A stretch of 64,000 nucleotides of DNA, taken from the NCBI GenBank assembly GCA_947379965.1, contig CANCPC010000001.1, positions 1 to 64,000 of the forward strand. Reading direction: 5' to 3'. This document shows, piece by piece, positions 20,528 through 31,516 of this stretch. The position numbers and the translations under genes are program-made. Source of the DNA: Flavobacteriaceae bacterium (GTDB lineage Bacteria; Bacteroidota; Bacteroidia; Flavobacteriales; Flavobacteriaceae). The notes below the pieces were generated by a model. It made no database searches. It saw nothing but the letters and a program-made list of their open reading frames with translations, and was not told the DNA's origin. Numbering within the stretch: the first letter of the stretch is position 1; each line of letters begins with the position of its first letter.

Positions 20528-21334
20528 ATGCCAAAAAAAAGCACACTTCAAATTGAAAAAGTAAATTCAAGTATTGTAAATTGGTTGAAATCATATGCTG
20601 AGAACGCAAAAGTGAATGGTTTTGTTGTAGGTATTTCTGGCGGAGTCGACTCGGCAGTAACTTCAACACTTTGCGCACAAACGGGATTACCAACTTTATG
20701 CGTAGAAATGCCAATACATCAGGCAGAAAGTCATGTAAGTCGAGGCCGAGAACATATAAATCAATTAAAAAATCGTTTTCCAAATGTGACTAATGTTGAA
20801 GCTGATTTGACATCGGTTTTCGAAACTTTTAAAACTGTTGTACCCGATACTGAAAATAAGGAAAAGTTACAATTGTCTTTGGCAAACACTAGAGCGCGAT
20901 TAAGAATGACTACGTTGTATTATTTTGCTGGTATTCACGGGCTATTAGTTGCTGGAACAGGTAATAAAGTAGAAGATTTTGGTGTTGGATTTTTTACAAA
21001 ATATGGTGATGGCGGAGTTGATTTGAGTCCGATAGCTGACTTAATGAAATCAGATGTTTATGCTTTGGGTGACTATTTAAAGATTCCAAACTCAATATTA
21101 GTAGCTTCACCAACAGATGGATTATTTGGTGATGATAGAACAGATGAAGAACAACTTGGAGCAAGTTATGATGAATTAGAATGGGCTATGCTTGAAGATG
21201 AAAAAGGAAAAATTCCAACAGATTTCACTGGAAGAGAAAAAACTGCTTTCGAAATATACAAACGTTTAAATACAATAAACAAGCATAAAATGCTAGAAAT
21301 ACCCGTTTATCATATCCAAAACGAGATAAAGTAG
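20528..21334 (+). CDS. nadE: NAD(+) synthase
   Basis: VVGISGGVDSAVTS PP-loop, TGNKVEDFGVGFFTKYGDGGVDLSPI; start set at MPKKS because the longer ORF begins inside TATTTTTG at 20481. Confidence 0.93.
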   Translation: MPKKSTLQIEKVNSSIVNWLKSYAENAKVNGFVVGISGGVDSAVTSTLCAQTGLPTLCVEMPIHQAESHVSRGREHINQLKNRFPNVTNVEADLTSVFETFKTVVPDTENKEKLQLSLANTRARLRMTTLYYFAGIHGLLVAGTGNKVEDFGVGFFTKYGDGGVDLSPIADLMKSDVYALGDYLKIPNSILVASPTDGLFGDDRTDEEQLGASYDELEWAMLEDEKGKIPTDFTGREKTAFEIYKRLNTINKHKMLEIPVYHIQNEIK

Positions 21335-21420
21335 TATTTTTCTAATAAATATACCGTTTTTAAATTTTTAATTTTGTAATTTTACTAGGTAAAGAAATGT
21401 ACAATTTTAAAAAAAATATT

Positions 21421-22050
21421 ATGATAAAAGTTTGCCTCGCGGACAACCACCCCGTAGTTCACTTTGGAGTAAAGTCTTACTTTAAAGATCACAGCGAAAT
21501 TTCAATTGTTGCCAATGTTGGTAACTTTTTAATGGTAAGAGACATCCTCCTGACAAAGGAAGTTGATGTTTTGATATTAGATCTAGAACTAGAAGGTCTT
21601 TCTAGTATTTTTGAGGTTAAATCCCTTTTGAAAAATTTCCCTAAAACAAAAATTGTAATTTTTAGTGATCTTTCTGAGCAAATTTATGCTCCAAACGCTA
21701 TTAAAGCTGGTGTTTCAGGATTTATTTCTAAAAAAGAAAAACTAGAAACTTTAGGACAATCAATTGTAAAAGTAAATCAAGGAAAGGTTATTTTAAATGA
21801 AACTGTGAAGAAAAACCTTGCTTTAATTGCAAAACAAAACAAAAGCGGCCGTCTGTATAGAAAACTTTCGAATCGTGAGGTTGAAGTTTTACGTTATTTG
21901 AGTGACGGAAAGAAAAACAACGAAATTTCTAAAATCCTTGGTCTTAACGAAAAAACAATAAGCACATATAAATTAAGATTATTGCAAAAATTAAACGTTA
22001 CCAATCTAGTAGACTTGGTTAACAAAGCGAAAACATTAGAAATAGTTTAA
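21421..22050 (+). CDS. NarL/LuxR-type response regulator
   Basis: Receiver domain (CLADNHPVVHFGV) plus LuxR HTH (KLSNREVEVLRYLSDGKKNNEISKILGLNEKTISTYKLRLLQKL). Confidence 0.92.
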   Translation: MIKVCLADNHPVVHFGVKSYFKDHSEISIVANVGNFLMVRDILLTKEVDVLILDLELEGLSSIFEVKSLLKNFPKTKIVIFSDLSEQIYAPNAIKAGVSGFISKKEKLETLGQSIVKVNQGKVILNETVKKNLALIAKQNKSGRLYRKLSNREVEVLRYLSDGKKNNEISKILGLNEKTISTYKLRLLQKLNVTNLVDLVNKAKTLEIV

Positions 22051-24023
22051 GTATTGCGTGACATTACTCTTCCTAATTTTTTAGAAAACGAATTGATTAA
22101 TTTGTAATAATCCATAGCTAATGACATTGGCTCAATATTATCTGAACCTGGTTCTGACGATATTGAGCTTTTTAATTCTTCAATAATTTTATCTACTAAA
22201 TACCATCGCATGGTAAGAATGGTTTCGGATACATATTGACTTATAGTTTCGCTTTTTGTTTTTGGATAAATATTTTGACCTTCCCAATTGTGCAGAACTA
22301 CTCTTTCATCTTCCATTAAAATATCGGTTACTTCTTGAGCAAAATCAGGCTGTAAGTGCATTAAATACTTCTCAATATTAAAGGATTCGTTTTGATGATA
22401 ATAATCAATTAAATTGTTAAAAATACCTCTAAATAAAGGATTCGCTAATTCAACTTCATCCTCCTGAAGGCTCAAAAATATTCTTTGATATACTTTATAT
22501 TTTTTCTTTTCTATACTATTTTCAATTTCTCCTTCGGCATTTGTTTTCAAAAGGACATCTTCAAATATTTCTGTTTTATTTCCGTATAACAATAATATTT
22601 CTATTATTTTTCGCTCTAAACCATAGAGAATATCTATTTTTTTAACTTGTTCAGCAGTCTCATTTTTTACAACTTCAAAGGTTTTTTGATCTTGTTTTTG
22701 TTTTTTACCAACCTCCGACACCTCTTTTTGAATCAGTTGTGCCAATGTACTCACAAGCACTTGTTCAGAAATATCCATAATTCGAGAACATTCCTGAATA
22801 TATATTTCGCGCTGAATTCTATCTGGTATTTTAGAAATACTCACCACCATATCCCGAATTAAATCGGCTTTTTTTATGGGATCATTCTTGGCATCATTCA
22901 TTAATAATGACGCTTTAAATTGGATGAAATCTTTAGAGTTTTCGTCTAAATAGTTAAGCAACTCCTCATAAGGAGTTTTTCTAGCAAAACTATCTGGATC
23001 TTCACCGTCAGGGAAAGCACAAACTTTAACGTTCATCCCTTCCTCAAGAATCAAATCGATTCCTCTTACAGAAGCACGAAGTCCGGCGGCATCACCATCA
23101 AAAAGTACCGTTATGTTTTTTGTCAATCTATTGATTAATCGGATTTGATCTGGCGTGAGAGCAGTTCCTGAAGAAGCCACTACGTTTTCTATTCCGGCTT
23201 GATTAAACTGAATTACATCCGTATATCCTTCGACTAAATAACAATTATTTTGTTTGGCTATAGCTTGTTTGGCTTGAAAAATACCATATAAAACTTTACT
23301 TTTATGATAAATTTCACTTTCTGGCGAATTGAGATATTTTGCTGCTTTTTTATCATTGCCCAAAATTCTCCCTCCAAAACCTAATATTCTTCCAGACATA
23401 CTTTGAATAGGAAACATTACACGACCTTTGAAACGGTCGAATGGCCGGTCTTCTTTAGGAATTGTTAAACCAGTGCTTTCTAAAAATTCTAATTTATATC
23501 CTTTTCCCAGCGCTTCTTTAGTAAATGAATCCCATACTTCGGGAGAATATCCAAGCCAAAATTTATTGATAGTTTCGGTGCTAAAACCTCTTTCTTTAAA
23601 ATAAGAAAGACCGATAGCTTTACCTTCTTCTGAATGCAACAGAGATTTATGAAAATAATCTTTAGCAAATTCAGAAACTAAATACATGCTTTCGCGGACA
23701 TCTGTAACGGCTTTCTCCTCGTCTGTTTGTTCGGTTTCTTCAATCTCTATATTGTATTTTTTAGCTAAATATCGGATCGCTTCAGGATAAGTAAAATGAG
23801 AATGTTCCATTAAGAAGGCAACCGAATTACCTCCTTTGCCCGAGCTAAAATCTTTCCAGATTTGTTTTACAGGCGAAACCATAAAGGACGGGGATCTTTC
23901 ATCAGAAAAAGGGCTTAGCCCCTTAAAATTAGTCCCAGCTCGTTTTAATTGTACAAAATCACCAATAACCTCCTCAACTCGAGCAGTTTCGAAAACAGTA
24001 TCAATGGTAGCTTTTGAAATCAA
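22047..24023 (-). CDS. dnaG: DNA primase
   Basis: Toprim motifs (LVEGYTDVI, LFDGDAAGLRA), GFGGRIL; shorter zinc-binding N-terminus. Confidence 0.95.
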   Translation of the reverse strand: MISKATIDTVFETARVEEVIGDFVQLKRAGTNFKGLSPFSDERSPSFMVSPVKQIWKDFSSGKGGNSVAFLMEHSHFTYPEAIRYLAKKYNIEIEETEQTDEEKAVTDVRESMYLVSEFAKDYFHKSLLHSEEGKAIGLSYFKERGFSTETINKFWLGYSPEVWDSFTKEALGKGYKLEFLESTGLTIPKEDRPFDRFKGRVMFPIQSMSGRILGFGGRILGNDKKAAKYLNSPESEIYHKSKVLYGIFQAKQAIAKQNNCYLVEGYTDVIQFNQAGIENVVASSGTALTPDQIRLINRLTKNITVLFDGDAAGLRASVRGIDLILEEGMNVKVCAFPDGEDPDSFARKTPYEELLNYLDENSKDFIQFKASLLMNDAKNDPIKKADLIRDMVVSISKIPDRIQREIYIQECSRIMDISEQVLVSTLAQLIQKEVSEVGKKQKQDQKTFEVVKNETAEQVKKIDILYGLERKIIEILLLYGNKTEIFEDVLLKTNAEGEIENSIEKKKYKVYQRIFLSLQEDEVELANPLFRGIFNNLIDYYHQNESFNIEKYLMHLQPDFAQEVTDILMEDERVVLHNWEGQNIYPKTKSETISQYVSETILTMRWYLVDKIIEELKSSISSEPGSDNIEPMSLAMDYYKLINSFSKKLGRVMSRNT

Positions 24024-24042
24024 TTTATAATTTTTTGAAAGC

Positions 24043-24050
24043 CAAAGTTA
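24043..24050 (-). promoter_or_regulatory. Candidate -7 element (TAACTTTG) of dnaG
   Basis: Matches TAnnTTTG about 20 nt upstream of the dnaG ATG. Confidence 0.4.
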
Positions 24051-24285
24051 CAAAGTTTAGGTTTATTAATTTGAACAAATAAAATTAAAATAGTTAGATA
24101 AAAGAAGAAAGTCATATCATCAAAATTCTAAAAATCAAATTAAAATGTAAAAGTAATAAATTAATGATTTTTAAATAGATAAAGTGCTATATTCTAAAAA
24201 TATGCTTTCTTTTGTATAAGTAATCAAGATAACTAATTTATTGATCTTAAATTAAATTATTTAATAACCCTACTAAATTTTTAAT

Positions 24286-27200
24286 ATGGATCAAGAAGTC
24301 GATATTTTTCCTATAACCTCAGCCGATAAGCATGAATTTGAAGTGATTTTATCCTTCATTTCAGAAATATGCGAAGTGCCACAAGTACTAATTTCATTAA
24401 TTGATTCTGAAAAAAAAATCCTCTTTTTCGGAAAAGGATTTGAAAAAAATCCAATTACAGAAAGTATTTTGGCACTGAATCAAGAAGTAATAAATACAAA
24501 AAACCATTTCACAGCTTCAAGCATAAATTGTCCTTTTTCGTTTTTTTTTGGTTTACCAATTTGCAACTCTGATAATTTAGTTATTGGCACTATTTGCATT
24601 TTAGATAATAACCCTAGGAAACTTTCATCATTTCAACTGAAGACTCTTCAACATTGTGCTAGTCAAGTTGTGACTCATTTAGAACATAAAAATCAAAACA
24701 AGAAACTCTTAAACATAATCAAGAAGAAAGAATGGCTATTTCAACAATTTATAGATAATTCTAAAGAAATTTTGTTCGAACTTAATCTTGAAGGAATATT
24801 TATTTCTGTTTCAAAAAATTTGATTCTCTTTTTAGGTCATGAAGCTGATGAACTAATAGGAAAAAACATTGCGTTATTTATTCATCCGGAAGACATAGAA
24901 ATGTGTCTTAATCATTTGAATAATGTACTAGAAGTAGGAAAAAGTAAAAAAGAACTTGTTTATCGAATTTTACATAAAAACGGTCATTATGTTTGGCATT
25001 CTTCTAATTTAAAATTTTCAGAAAACGAGGGCGAATCTATTTTAATTGGAAACTGTAGAGACATAACGGAACAAATTGAGACACAACAAAAAATCCTAGA
25101 ACAAAAAGAACTTTACGAAAAAATATTGGATAAAATCCCAACAGATATTGCCGTATTTGACTCTAATCACAAATATATTTATTTAAATCCATATGCAATA
25201 AAAAATGATGAACTTCGGAAATTTATCATTGGGAAAAATGATTTTGAATACGCAAAACACACTGGAAGAAATTCTATTTCAGCTGAAAACAGAAGAGTAA
25301 AATTTTTAGAGGCTGGATTATCGCAAAAGTTAATTGAGTGGGAAGAAAAATTTGATGGAATGAATGGCAAACCAACCTATCATAATCGAAAATTTAACCC
25401 GGTTTTAAATGCAGATGGTAGTCTTGATATTATGGTTGGTTTTGGTGTTGACATTACCGATATGAAGCAAAAGCAAGAAGAAATAATCAATAACAGACAA
25501 CTTCTCAACAGTATTATTGAAAATGTAGCCGTTGGAATTCTAATTCAAGGACCAAATTCAGAAATAATTGAAAACAATATAGCTGCATGTGAAATGTTAG
25601 GTCTTAACCAAGACCAACTTCTTGGAAAAACTTCATACGATAAACATTGGAAAGTAATTCACCTTGACGGAACTGAATTTCAAGCAGAGGAACAACCTGT
25701 GCTTCAAGTCATCAAGCAATTAAAAGCGGTAAAAAATGTAGTAATGGGTGTGTTTCGTCCTACTACCAAAAACTTTATTTGGTTATTAGTAGATGCGGTC
25801 CCTGTATTTGATGATTTAGGATCATTGTTATATGTTGTCTGTTCTTTTAATGATATTACTGAACTTAAAAACATAGAAGATGAATTAATAATAAGCAATG
25901 AACGTTTTGCATATTCAAGCAAAGCCACATCAGATGCAATTTGGGATTGGAACATAATAACCGATGCGATTTTTGTAGGAGCCAGTTTTACGGATATTTT
26001 TGGTCATTCCTTTAAGGATAATACTGTCATGAGATCAGAGTGTTTTAGTTTGGTACATCCTGATGATAGAGCGGTTTATGATAAAAATATAATAGCTGTT
26101 TTAAATAGTAACACTGATAAATGGTCTGATGAATACCGCTACTTAAAATCAGATGGGACTTATGCAAATGTAAATGACAAAGCCATAATTATTAGAAATA
26201 GCGAAGGACTTCCCATAAGGATGATTGGTGCCATGCAAGATATTACCAATAAGAAAAAACTGGAAGATAAATTACGACAAAGTGAAGAGCGATTTAAAGG
26301 AACTTTCGAGCATTCACCAGTTGGAAAAGCCATTATGAGTATTGAAGGTTATTGGACGGAGGTCAATAATAGGAGTTGTGAAATATTGGGTTACTCTAAA
26401 GAAGAATTAAAAAAATTACGTTTTCGAGATATAAGCTTTCCAGAGGATTTAATTGAAGATTTAGAGAATAAAGAAAAATTAGATTCTGGTTTAGTGGCAA
26501 ATTTTACAAGGGAAAAAAGATATATCCGAAAAGACAAATCTATAGTTTGGGTACTTTTATCTGTTTCTTTGCTACGAAATAAAAATGGGGAAATTACAGA
26601 TTATCTCTCTCAAATAATTGATATAAGTGAAAAGAAAAAAATTGAAAATGAGAATAAATTATTAATCGAAGAAAACAATAGAAACAGAACAATTCAGTTA
26701 GACGAAGCAAAAGATTTGTATCGATTATTGGCTAACAATACGGTCGATTTAGTTTGCTTACATCATTTAAATACTAGCTTTCAATATGTATCTCCATCAG
26801 TTAAAAAATTAATAGGATATGAAGTTGAAGAATTAATAGGTAAATCACCAACTGATTATATTCATCCAGATGATTTGAAAGAATTTCAGGAAAGACTTAC
26901 TGGTTTCATGGATTATAAAGAGGACATGACCCAGGAATTTAGATTCAGAAATGCAGAAGGTAATTATTTATGGCTTGAAATAACAGCGAATATTGTTGAA
27001 GAAAATGGAATTCCAATCGGTTTTCAATCTAGTGCGAGAGATATTACCCAAAGAAAGGAAGCCAAACAATCCGTTGAAAAAGCATTATTAAAAGAACGGG
27101 AATTAAACGAATTGCGAACCAATTTAGTATCAACTATTTCACATGAATTTCGAACACCTATTACAACTATTAGAACAAGTGCTGAGTTAATAGGCATCTA

Positions 27201-27795
27201 TCGTGAAGGAAGTTTTAGTGGAAAAGACCAACAAATAGAAAAAAGGTTAAATACCATTACAAGTGAAATAGATCGCGTTATAGAACTAATGGATTCTGTT
27301 TTAACAATTTCTAAAGAAGATTCTGGTAAAACTAATTTTAATCCGATATCATTCGATTTAAAACAGCTTTGTCTTGATGTTGTTGAAACAAGTTATTCCA
27401 ATCAAAAAGATGGTAGAAAAGTAAAATCTGAAATTCACGGAAATCATTTTAAGGTTTTTGCCGATAAAAATCTTATGGAATATTCCCTTTTTAATTTATT
27501 GAATAATGCTTTCAAATATTCTATGAATTCTGGTGATATCGTTTTAAAACTTTCAAAAACAGCAACAAATATAATTCTTCAAATTATAGATTATGGAATA
27601 GGCATACCTGATGAAGATCAACATAAACTATTTAATACATTTTTTAGAGCCAGTAACACAAATGGAATTCAAGGTACTGGATTAGGCCTTTATATCGTTA
27701 AAACATTTACAGAAAAAAATTCAGGAAGTATAAAATTAGAAAGTAAATTGGGCAAGGGAACAAAAGTAAGTTTGAAATTTGCTTTGGAAAAATAA
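24286..27795 (+). CDS. Multi-PAS sensor histidine kinase with GAF-like N-terminus
   Basis: Repeated PAS/PAC segments; HisKA motif STISHEFRTPITTI; HATPase motifs NNAFKYS, DYGIGIPDED, GTGLGLYIVK. Confidence 0.93.
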   Translation: MDQEVDIFPITSADKHEFEVILSFISEICEVPQVLISLIDSEKKILFFGKGFEKNPITESILALNQEVINTKNHFTASSINCPFSFFFGLPICNSDNLVIGTICILDNNPRKLSSFQLKTLQHCASQVVTHLEHKNQNKKLLNIIKKKEWLFQQFIDNSKEILFELNLEGIFISVSKNLILFLGHEADELIGKNIALFIHPEDIEMCLNHLNNVLEVGKSKKELVYRILHKNGHYVWHSSNLKFSENEGESILIGNCRDITEQIETQQKILEQKELYEKILDKIPTDIAVFDSNHKYIYLNPYAIKNDELRKFIIGKNDFEYAKHTGRNSISAENRRVKFLEAGLSQKLIEWEEKFDGMNGKPTYHNRKFNPVLNADGSLDIMVGFGVDITDMKQKQEEIINNRQLLNSIIENVAVGILIQGPNSEIIENNIAACEMLGLNQDQLLGKTSYDKHWKVIHLDGTEFQAEEQPVLQVIKQLKAVKNVVMGVFRPTTKNFIWLLVDAVPVFDDLGSLLYVVCSFNDITELKNIEDELIISNERFAYSSKATSDAIWDWNIITDAIFVGASFTDIFGHSFKDNTVMRSECFSLVHPDDRAVYDKNIIAVLNSNTDKWSDEYRYLKSDGTYANVNDKAIIIRNSEGLPIRMIGAMQDITNKKKLEDKLRQSEERFKGTFEHSPVGKAIMSIEGYWTEVNNRSCEILGYSKEELKKLRFRDISFPEDLIEDLENKEKLDSGLVANFTREKRYIRKDKSIVWVLLSVSLLRNKNGEITDYLSQIIDISEKKKIENENKLLIEENNRNRTIQLDEAKDLYRLLANNTVDLVCLHHLNTSFQYVSPSVKKLIGYEVEELIGKSPTDYIHPDDLKEFQERLTGFMDYKEDMTQEFRFRNAEGNYLWLEITANIVEENGIPIGFQSSARDITQRKEAKQSVEKALLKERELNELRTNLVSTISHEFRTPITTIRTSAELIGIYREGSFSGKDQQIEKRLNTITSEIDRVIELMDSVLTISKEDSGKTNFNPISFDLKQLCLDVVETSYSNQKDGRKVKSEIHGNHFKVFADKNLMEYSLFNLLNNAFKYSMNSGDIVLKLSKTATNIILQIIDYGIGIPDEDQHKLFNTFFRASNTNGIQGTGLGLYIVKTFTEKNSGSIKLESKLGKGTKVSLKFALEK

Positions 27796-28239
27796 GAAAA
27801 AAATCATGAGATTTACTGTTTAGATACACATCAAAACTCATTTCAATTCATATTTAGCATCATCAAAACACTAAGATTACTATATGAGGTATTTGTTAAA
27901 AAGTATTTTTATTCTAAAATTACTAAATCTTAATCGCCAACTTTTACTCCAAGATAAACTCAAATTTAGAGATAAAAAGAAGATAATAGAATAAATAATT
28001 TCTAAAGTAATATTTAAAAACTAAATTTACTTACTAGAATAATAAAATCCTTACTATATTGACCCCAGTTAAAACTATAAAATGTCAAATTGTATTGTAA
28101 TTAAGGAAATATATATTATTTTCTTAAATAAAATATGAAAAAATCTGATCCGTTTTAGGTTAATTTTTAGTTTCGATTAACAAAAAAAAATCCATAAATT
28201 ACTAATAGAAAAAACTATTTCAGTAAAAGGATCTTACTT

Positions 28240-29319
28240 ATGAAACAGAAGAAAATACTCCTTGTAGAGGATGAAATAAATTTAAGAGAAACCATACAAG
28301 ATTTACTTGAACATTATGACTATGAAGTTAAAAGTGCAGAAAATGGTCAAAAAGCTTTAGAACTATTAGATAACTGGCTTCCAGATTTAATAATAAGTGA
28401 TATCATGATGCCAGTTATGGATGGTCATTCGTTTCATCAAATAATTAAAGAAACAAAAACTTTAAACCAAATACCATTTATTTTTTTGACTGCAAAAAAT
28501 GATGAAAAAGAAATGGAGAAATGCCTTTTAAACGGAGCTGACCTTTTCTTAACAAAACCCTTTAAAATTGAAACATTAATAAAAATTATTCAATCAAAAA
28601 TTAAAAGGTTTGATGAATTAAAAAGTGTGAATAAGAGCATTAATCCTACTGAAAGCAATTATTTTTTACATGAAATAAACACCCCACTTTTTGGAATTTT
28701 AGGATCGGTTAACCTTTTATTAAATCCTAAACATAATCTTAAAGAAAAGGAAATTGATTTTTTCTATCAAACCATTAAAACTTCAGGAAAAAGATTAGAC
28801 CGAACCTTAAAAAACTCTATTTTATATGAAAATCTTAAAAATAACAATCTTGATTTTTATGAAAATTTAACTTCCGATATTGCAAATTCATTTTCTAAAG
28901 TCAAGAAAGATATTGCCGATTTTGATAAAGCACAAGCAAGAAGAATCACTTCATCTGTCGAAGAATGCGCTATCAAAATTCACAATAAATATTTGATTTT
29001 CATTCTTTTTGAATTAATAGATAATGCTTTGAAGTTTTCCAAAAACAATAAAAAGATCATTGTCACCGGAAAAAAATTTAACACTGAATTTTACGAGCTT
29101 TTAATACAAGATTTCGGAATAGGATTTAGCGAAGATGAACTCAAAGAAATCAATGTCTGCAAACAGTTCAATCGAAATCAAGAAGAGCAACAAGGGTTAG
29201 GGTTAGGTCTTTTTATGAGCAAGTCGTTTATCGAAAAAACAAATGGAGTTTTCAGCATCAATTCACAAAAAAATGTGGGCACCACAATAAAAGTATTTTT
29301 ACCCTTAAAAAAAGGATAA
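28240..29319 (+). CDS. Hybrid REC-histidine kinase
   Basis: N-terminal receiver (KILLVEDEINLRETI...DLIISDIMMPVMDGH...FLTKPF), HisKA-like LHEINTPLFGIL, HATPase motifs DNALKFS, DFGIGFSEDE, GLGLGLFMSK. Confidence 0.9.
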   Translation: MKQKKILLVEDEINLRETIQDLLEHYDYEVKSAENGQKALELLDNWLPDLIISDIMMPVMDGHSFHQIIKETKTLNQIPFIFLTAKNDEKEMEKCLLNGADLFLTKPFKIETLIKIIQSKIKRFDELKSVNKSINPTESNYFLHEINTPLFGILGSVNLLLNPKHNLKEKEIDFFYQTIKTSGKRLDRTLKNSILYENLKNNNLDFYENLTSDIANSFSKVKKDIADFDKAQARRITSSVEECAIKIHNKYLIFILFELIDNALKFSKNNKKIIVTGKKFNTEFYELLIQDFGIGFSEDELKEINVCKQFNRNQEEQQGLGLGLFMSKSFIEKTNGVFSINSQKNVGTTIKVFLPLKKG

Positions 29320-29326
29320 AAAATTA

Positions 29327-30304
29327 CTATTTTTTTCTATCAATTACATAATTTACCATCAAAATTAGAGCATCTTTAAACTCTGATTTTGGATAATGAT
29401 CTAAAAGCAAAAGTGCTTCTTGTTGAAATTCAGCCATCTTTGTTTCTGCATAAAGCAAACCATTGTGAACTTTCACAAAAGCAATAACTTCTTTTACTCG
29501 TTTTTTATCTTTGTTGTGATTTTTTATCGAATTTATAACCCATGATTTCTCTTTTGAAGTACAATTATTCAAAACATGAATCAATGGCAAAGTCATTTTT
29601 TGTTCTTTAATGTCAATTCCTGTTGGTTTACCAATAGCTTCTTCACTGTAATCGAATAAATCATCTTTGATTTGAAAAGCCATTCCGATGAGTTCGCCAA
29701 ATTTTCGCATATTTTCAACCTGAACCTCATCTTCAATCACCGATTTTGCACCTAAAGCGCAACATGCAGCGATAAGTGTAGCCGTTTTTTTTCGAATAAT
29801 TTCATAGTAAACATCTTCAGTGATATCGAGTCTTCTGGCTTTTTCAATTTGCAGTAATTCACCTTCGCTCATTTCGCGAACAGCTACCGAAATAATCCGC
29901 AATAAATCGAAATCGCCGTTATCTATAGAAAGTAATAATCCTTTCGAAAGCAAATAATCACCAACAAGTACCGCAATTTTATTTTTCCAAAGCGCATTAA
30001 TTGAGAAAAATCCTCTTCGGCGGTTACTGTCATCTACCACATCATCATGAACCAAAGTTGCGGTGTGAATTAGCTCAATAACACAAGCTCCGCGATAGGT
30101 TCTTTCGTTTACAATTCCTTCGGAAATCATTTTTGCCGTTAGAAAAACAAACATTGGGCGCATTTGTTTCCCTTTTCTATTAACGATATAATAAGTGATT
30201 CTATTCAATAAAGCCACTTTTGAAGTCATCGATTCATAGAACTTTTTTTCAAAAAGTTCCATCTCGCTAAAAATGGGCTGTTTTATTTGAGAAGTAATGT
30301 TCAT
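29327..30304 (-). CDS. Polyprenyl synthetase family protein
   Basis: First aspartate-rich motif LVHDDVVDDS; second aspartate motif QIKDDLFDYSEE. Confidence 0.95.
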   Translation of the reverse strand: MNITSQIKQPIFSEMELFEKKFYESMTSKVALLNRITYYIVNRKGKQMRPMFVFLTAKMISEGIVNERTYRGACVIELIHTATLVHDDVVDDSNRRRGFFSINALWKNKIAVLVGDYLLSKGLLLSIDNGDFDLLRIISVAVREMSEGELLQIEKARRLDITEDVYYEIIRKKTATLIAACCALGAKSVIEDEVQVENMRKFGELIGMAFQIKDDLFDYSEEAIGKPTGIDIKEQKMTLPLIHVLNNCTSKEKSWVINSIKNHNKDKKRVKEVIAFVKVHNGLLYAETKMAEFQQEALLLLDHYPKSEFKDALILMVNYVIDRKK

Positions 30305-30380
30305 ATAGTTATCAAATATACGCTATTAGCACTCAACACTACAAATCCTTTCATCCTTTTTATTCTAATAAAAATAAAAT

Positions 30381-31424
30381 TTATGCTTCTTTATTGGCTA
30401 ATTGACCACAAGCAGCATCAATATCTTTACCACGACTTCGGCGCACTTTTACGACAATACCACTTGCTTCAAGCGCGTTGATATACGCATTGATACTTTC
30501 TTCCGAAGCTTGTTGAAATTCTCCGTCGTCTATCGGATTATATTCAATCAAATTAACTTTACAAGGAACATATTTACAAAATTTGACTAAAGCATCCACC
30601 GAGGCTTTATCATCATTTATCCCTTTCCAAACTACATATTCAAAGGAAATCTTGCTTTTGGTTTTTCTGTACCAATATTCTAATGATTCTCTCAAATCTG
30701 CCAAAGGGAAGTTTTCGCTAAACGGCATAATTCTAGAACGGATTTCATCAATTGCGGAATGCAAAGAAACCGCCAAATTGAATTTAACTTCATCATCCGC
30801 AAGTTTTTTAATCATTTTTGGCACACCCGAAGTCGAAACCGTAATTCGTTTTGGTGACATTCCCAAACCTTCGTTTGAAGTTATCATTTCAATCGCTTTC
30901 AAAACATTACCGTAATTCATGAGCGGTTCGCCCATTCCCATAAAAACAATGTTTGACAAAGGGCGATTGTAATACAATTTACTTTCCCTGTCTATTGCAA
31001 TTACTTGGTCATAGATTTCTCCAGGTTCCAAATTTCGCATTCTTTTTAAACGTGCTGTAGCGCAAAAATTACAATCCAAACTGCAACCTACTTGGCTAGA
31101 AACACAAGCAGTTGTTCTGGTATTTGTTGGAATCAAAACGCTTTCTACCACCAAACCATCGTGCAAACGAACCGCATTTTTCACCGTTCCGTCTTCACTA
31201 CGTTGCATGGTATCGACTTTGATATGATTGATAACAAAGTTTTCTTCAAGTATATTTCGAGTGGCTTTTGCCACATTAGTCATGTCATCAAAACTATGTG
31301 CGCCTTTGCTCCACAACCATTCATAAACCTGATTTCCTCGAAAGGCTTTATCACCATTGGCAACAAAAAAATCACGTAATTGGTCTTTGGATTGGGCTCG
31401 TATGTCTTTTTTCTCGATTTGCAT
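30381..31424 (-). CDS. rlmN: 23S rRNA (adenine2503-C2)-methyltransferase (radical SAM)
   Basis: CNFCATARLKRMRNL radical-SAM CxxxCxxC context (SLDCNFC), FMGMGEPLMNY. Confidence 0.96.
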   Translation of the reverse strand: MQIEKKDIRAQSKDQLRDFFVANGDKAFRGNQVYEWLWSKGAHSFDDMTNVAKATRNILEENFVINHIKVDTMQRSEDGTVKNAVRLHDGLVVESVLIPTNTRTTACVSSQVGCSLDCNFCATARLKRMRNLEPGEIYDQVIAIDRESKLYYNRPLSNIVFMGMGEPLMNYGNVLKAIEMITSNEGLGMSPKRITVSTSGVPKMIKKLADDEVKFNLAVSLHSAIDEIRSRIMPFSENFPLADLRESLEYWYRKTKSKISFEYVVWKGINDDKASVDALVKFCKYVPCKVNLIEYNPIDDGEFQQASEESINAYINALEASGIVVKVRRSRGKDIDAACGQLANKEA

Positions 31425-31487
31425 GGCGCAAAGTTAATTACAAATTTGAATTATATTGAATTTTTCTAGCCTTCAAATTATAATTTG

Positions 31488-31495
31488 TAACTTTG
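31488..31495 (+). promoter_or_regulatory. Candidate -7 element (TAACTTTG) of the remnant TA module
   Basis: Matches TAnnTTTG 21 nt upstream of the ATG at 31517. Confidence 0.4.
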
Positions 31496-31516
31496 TTATT
31501 CCAAAATAATAAAATT

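Noticed and set aside
27796-28239. AT-rich gap between the two kinases as a possible ncRNA locus
   Set aside because: No convincing hairpin/terminator or promoter pair could be identified by eye.
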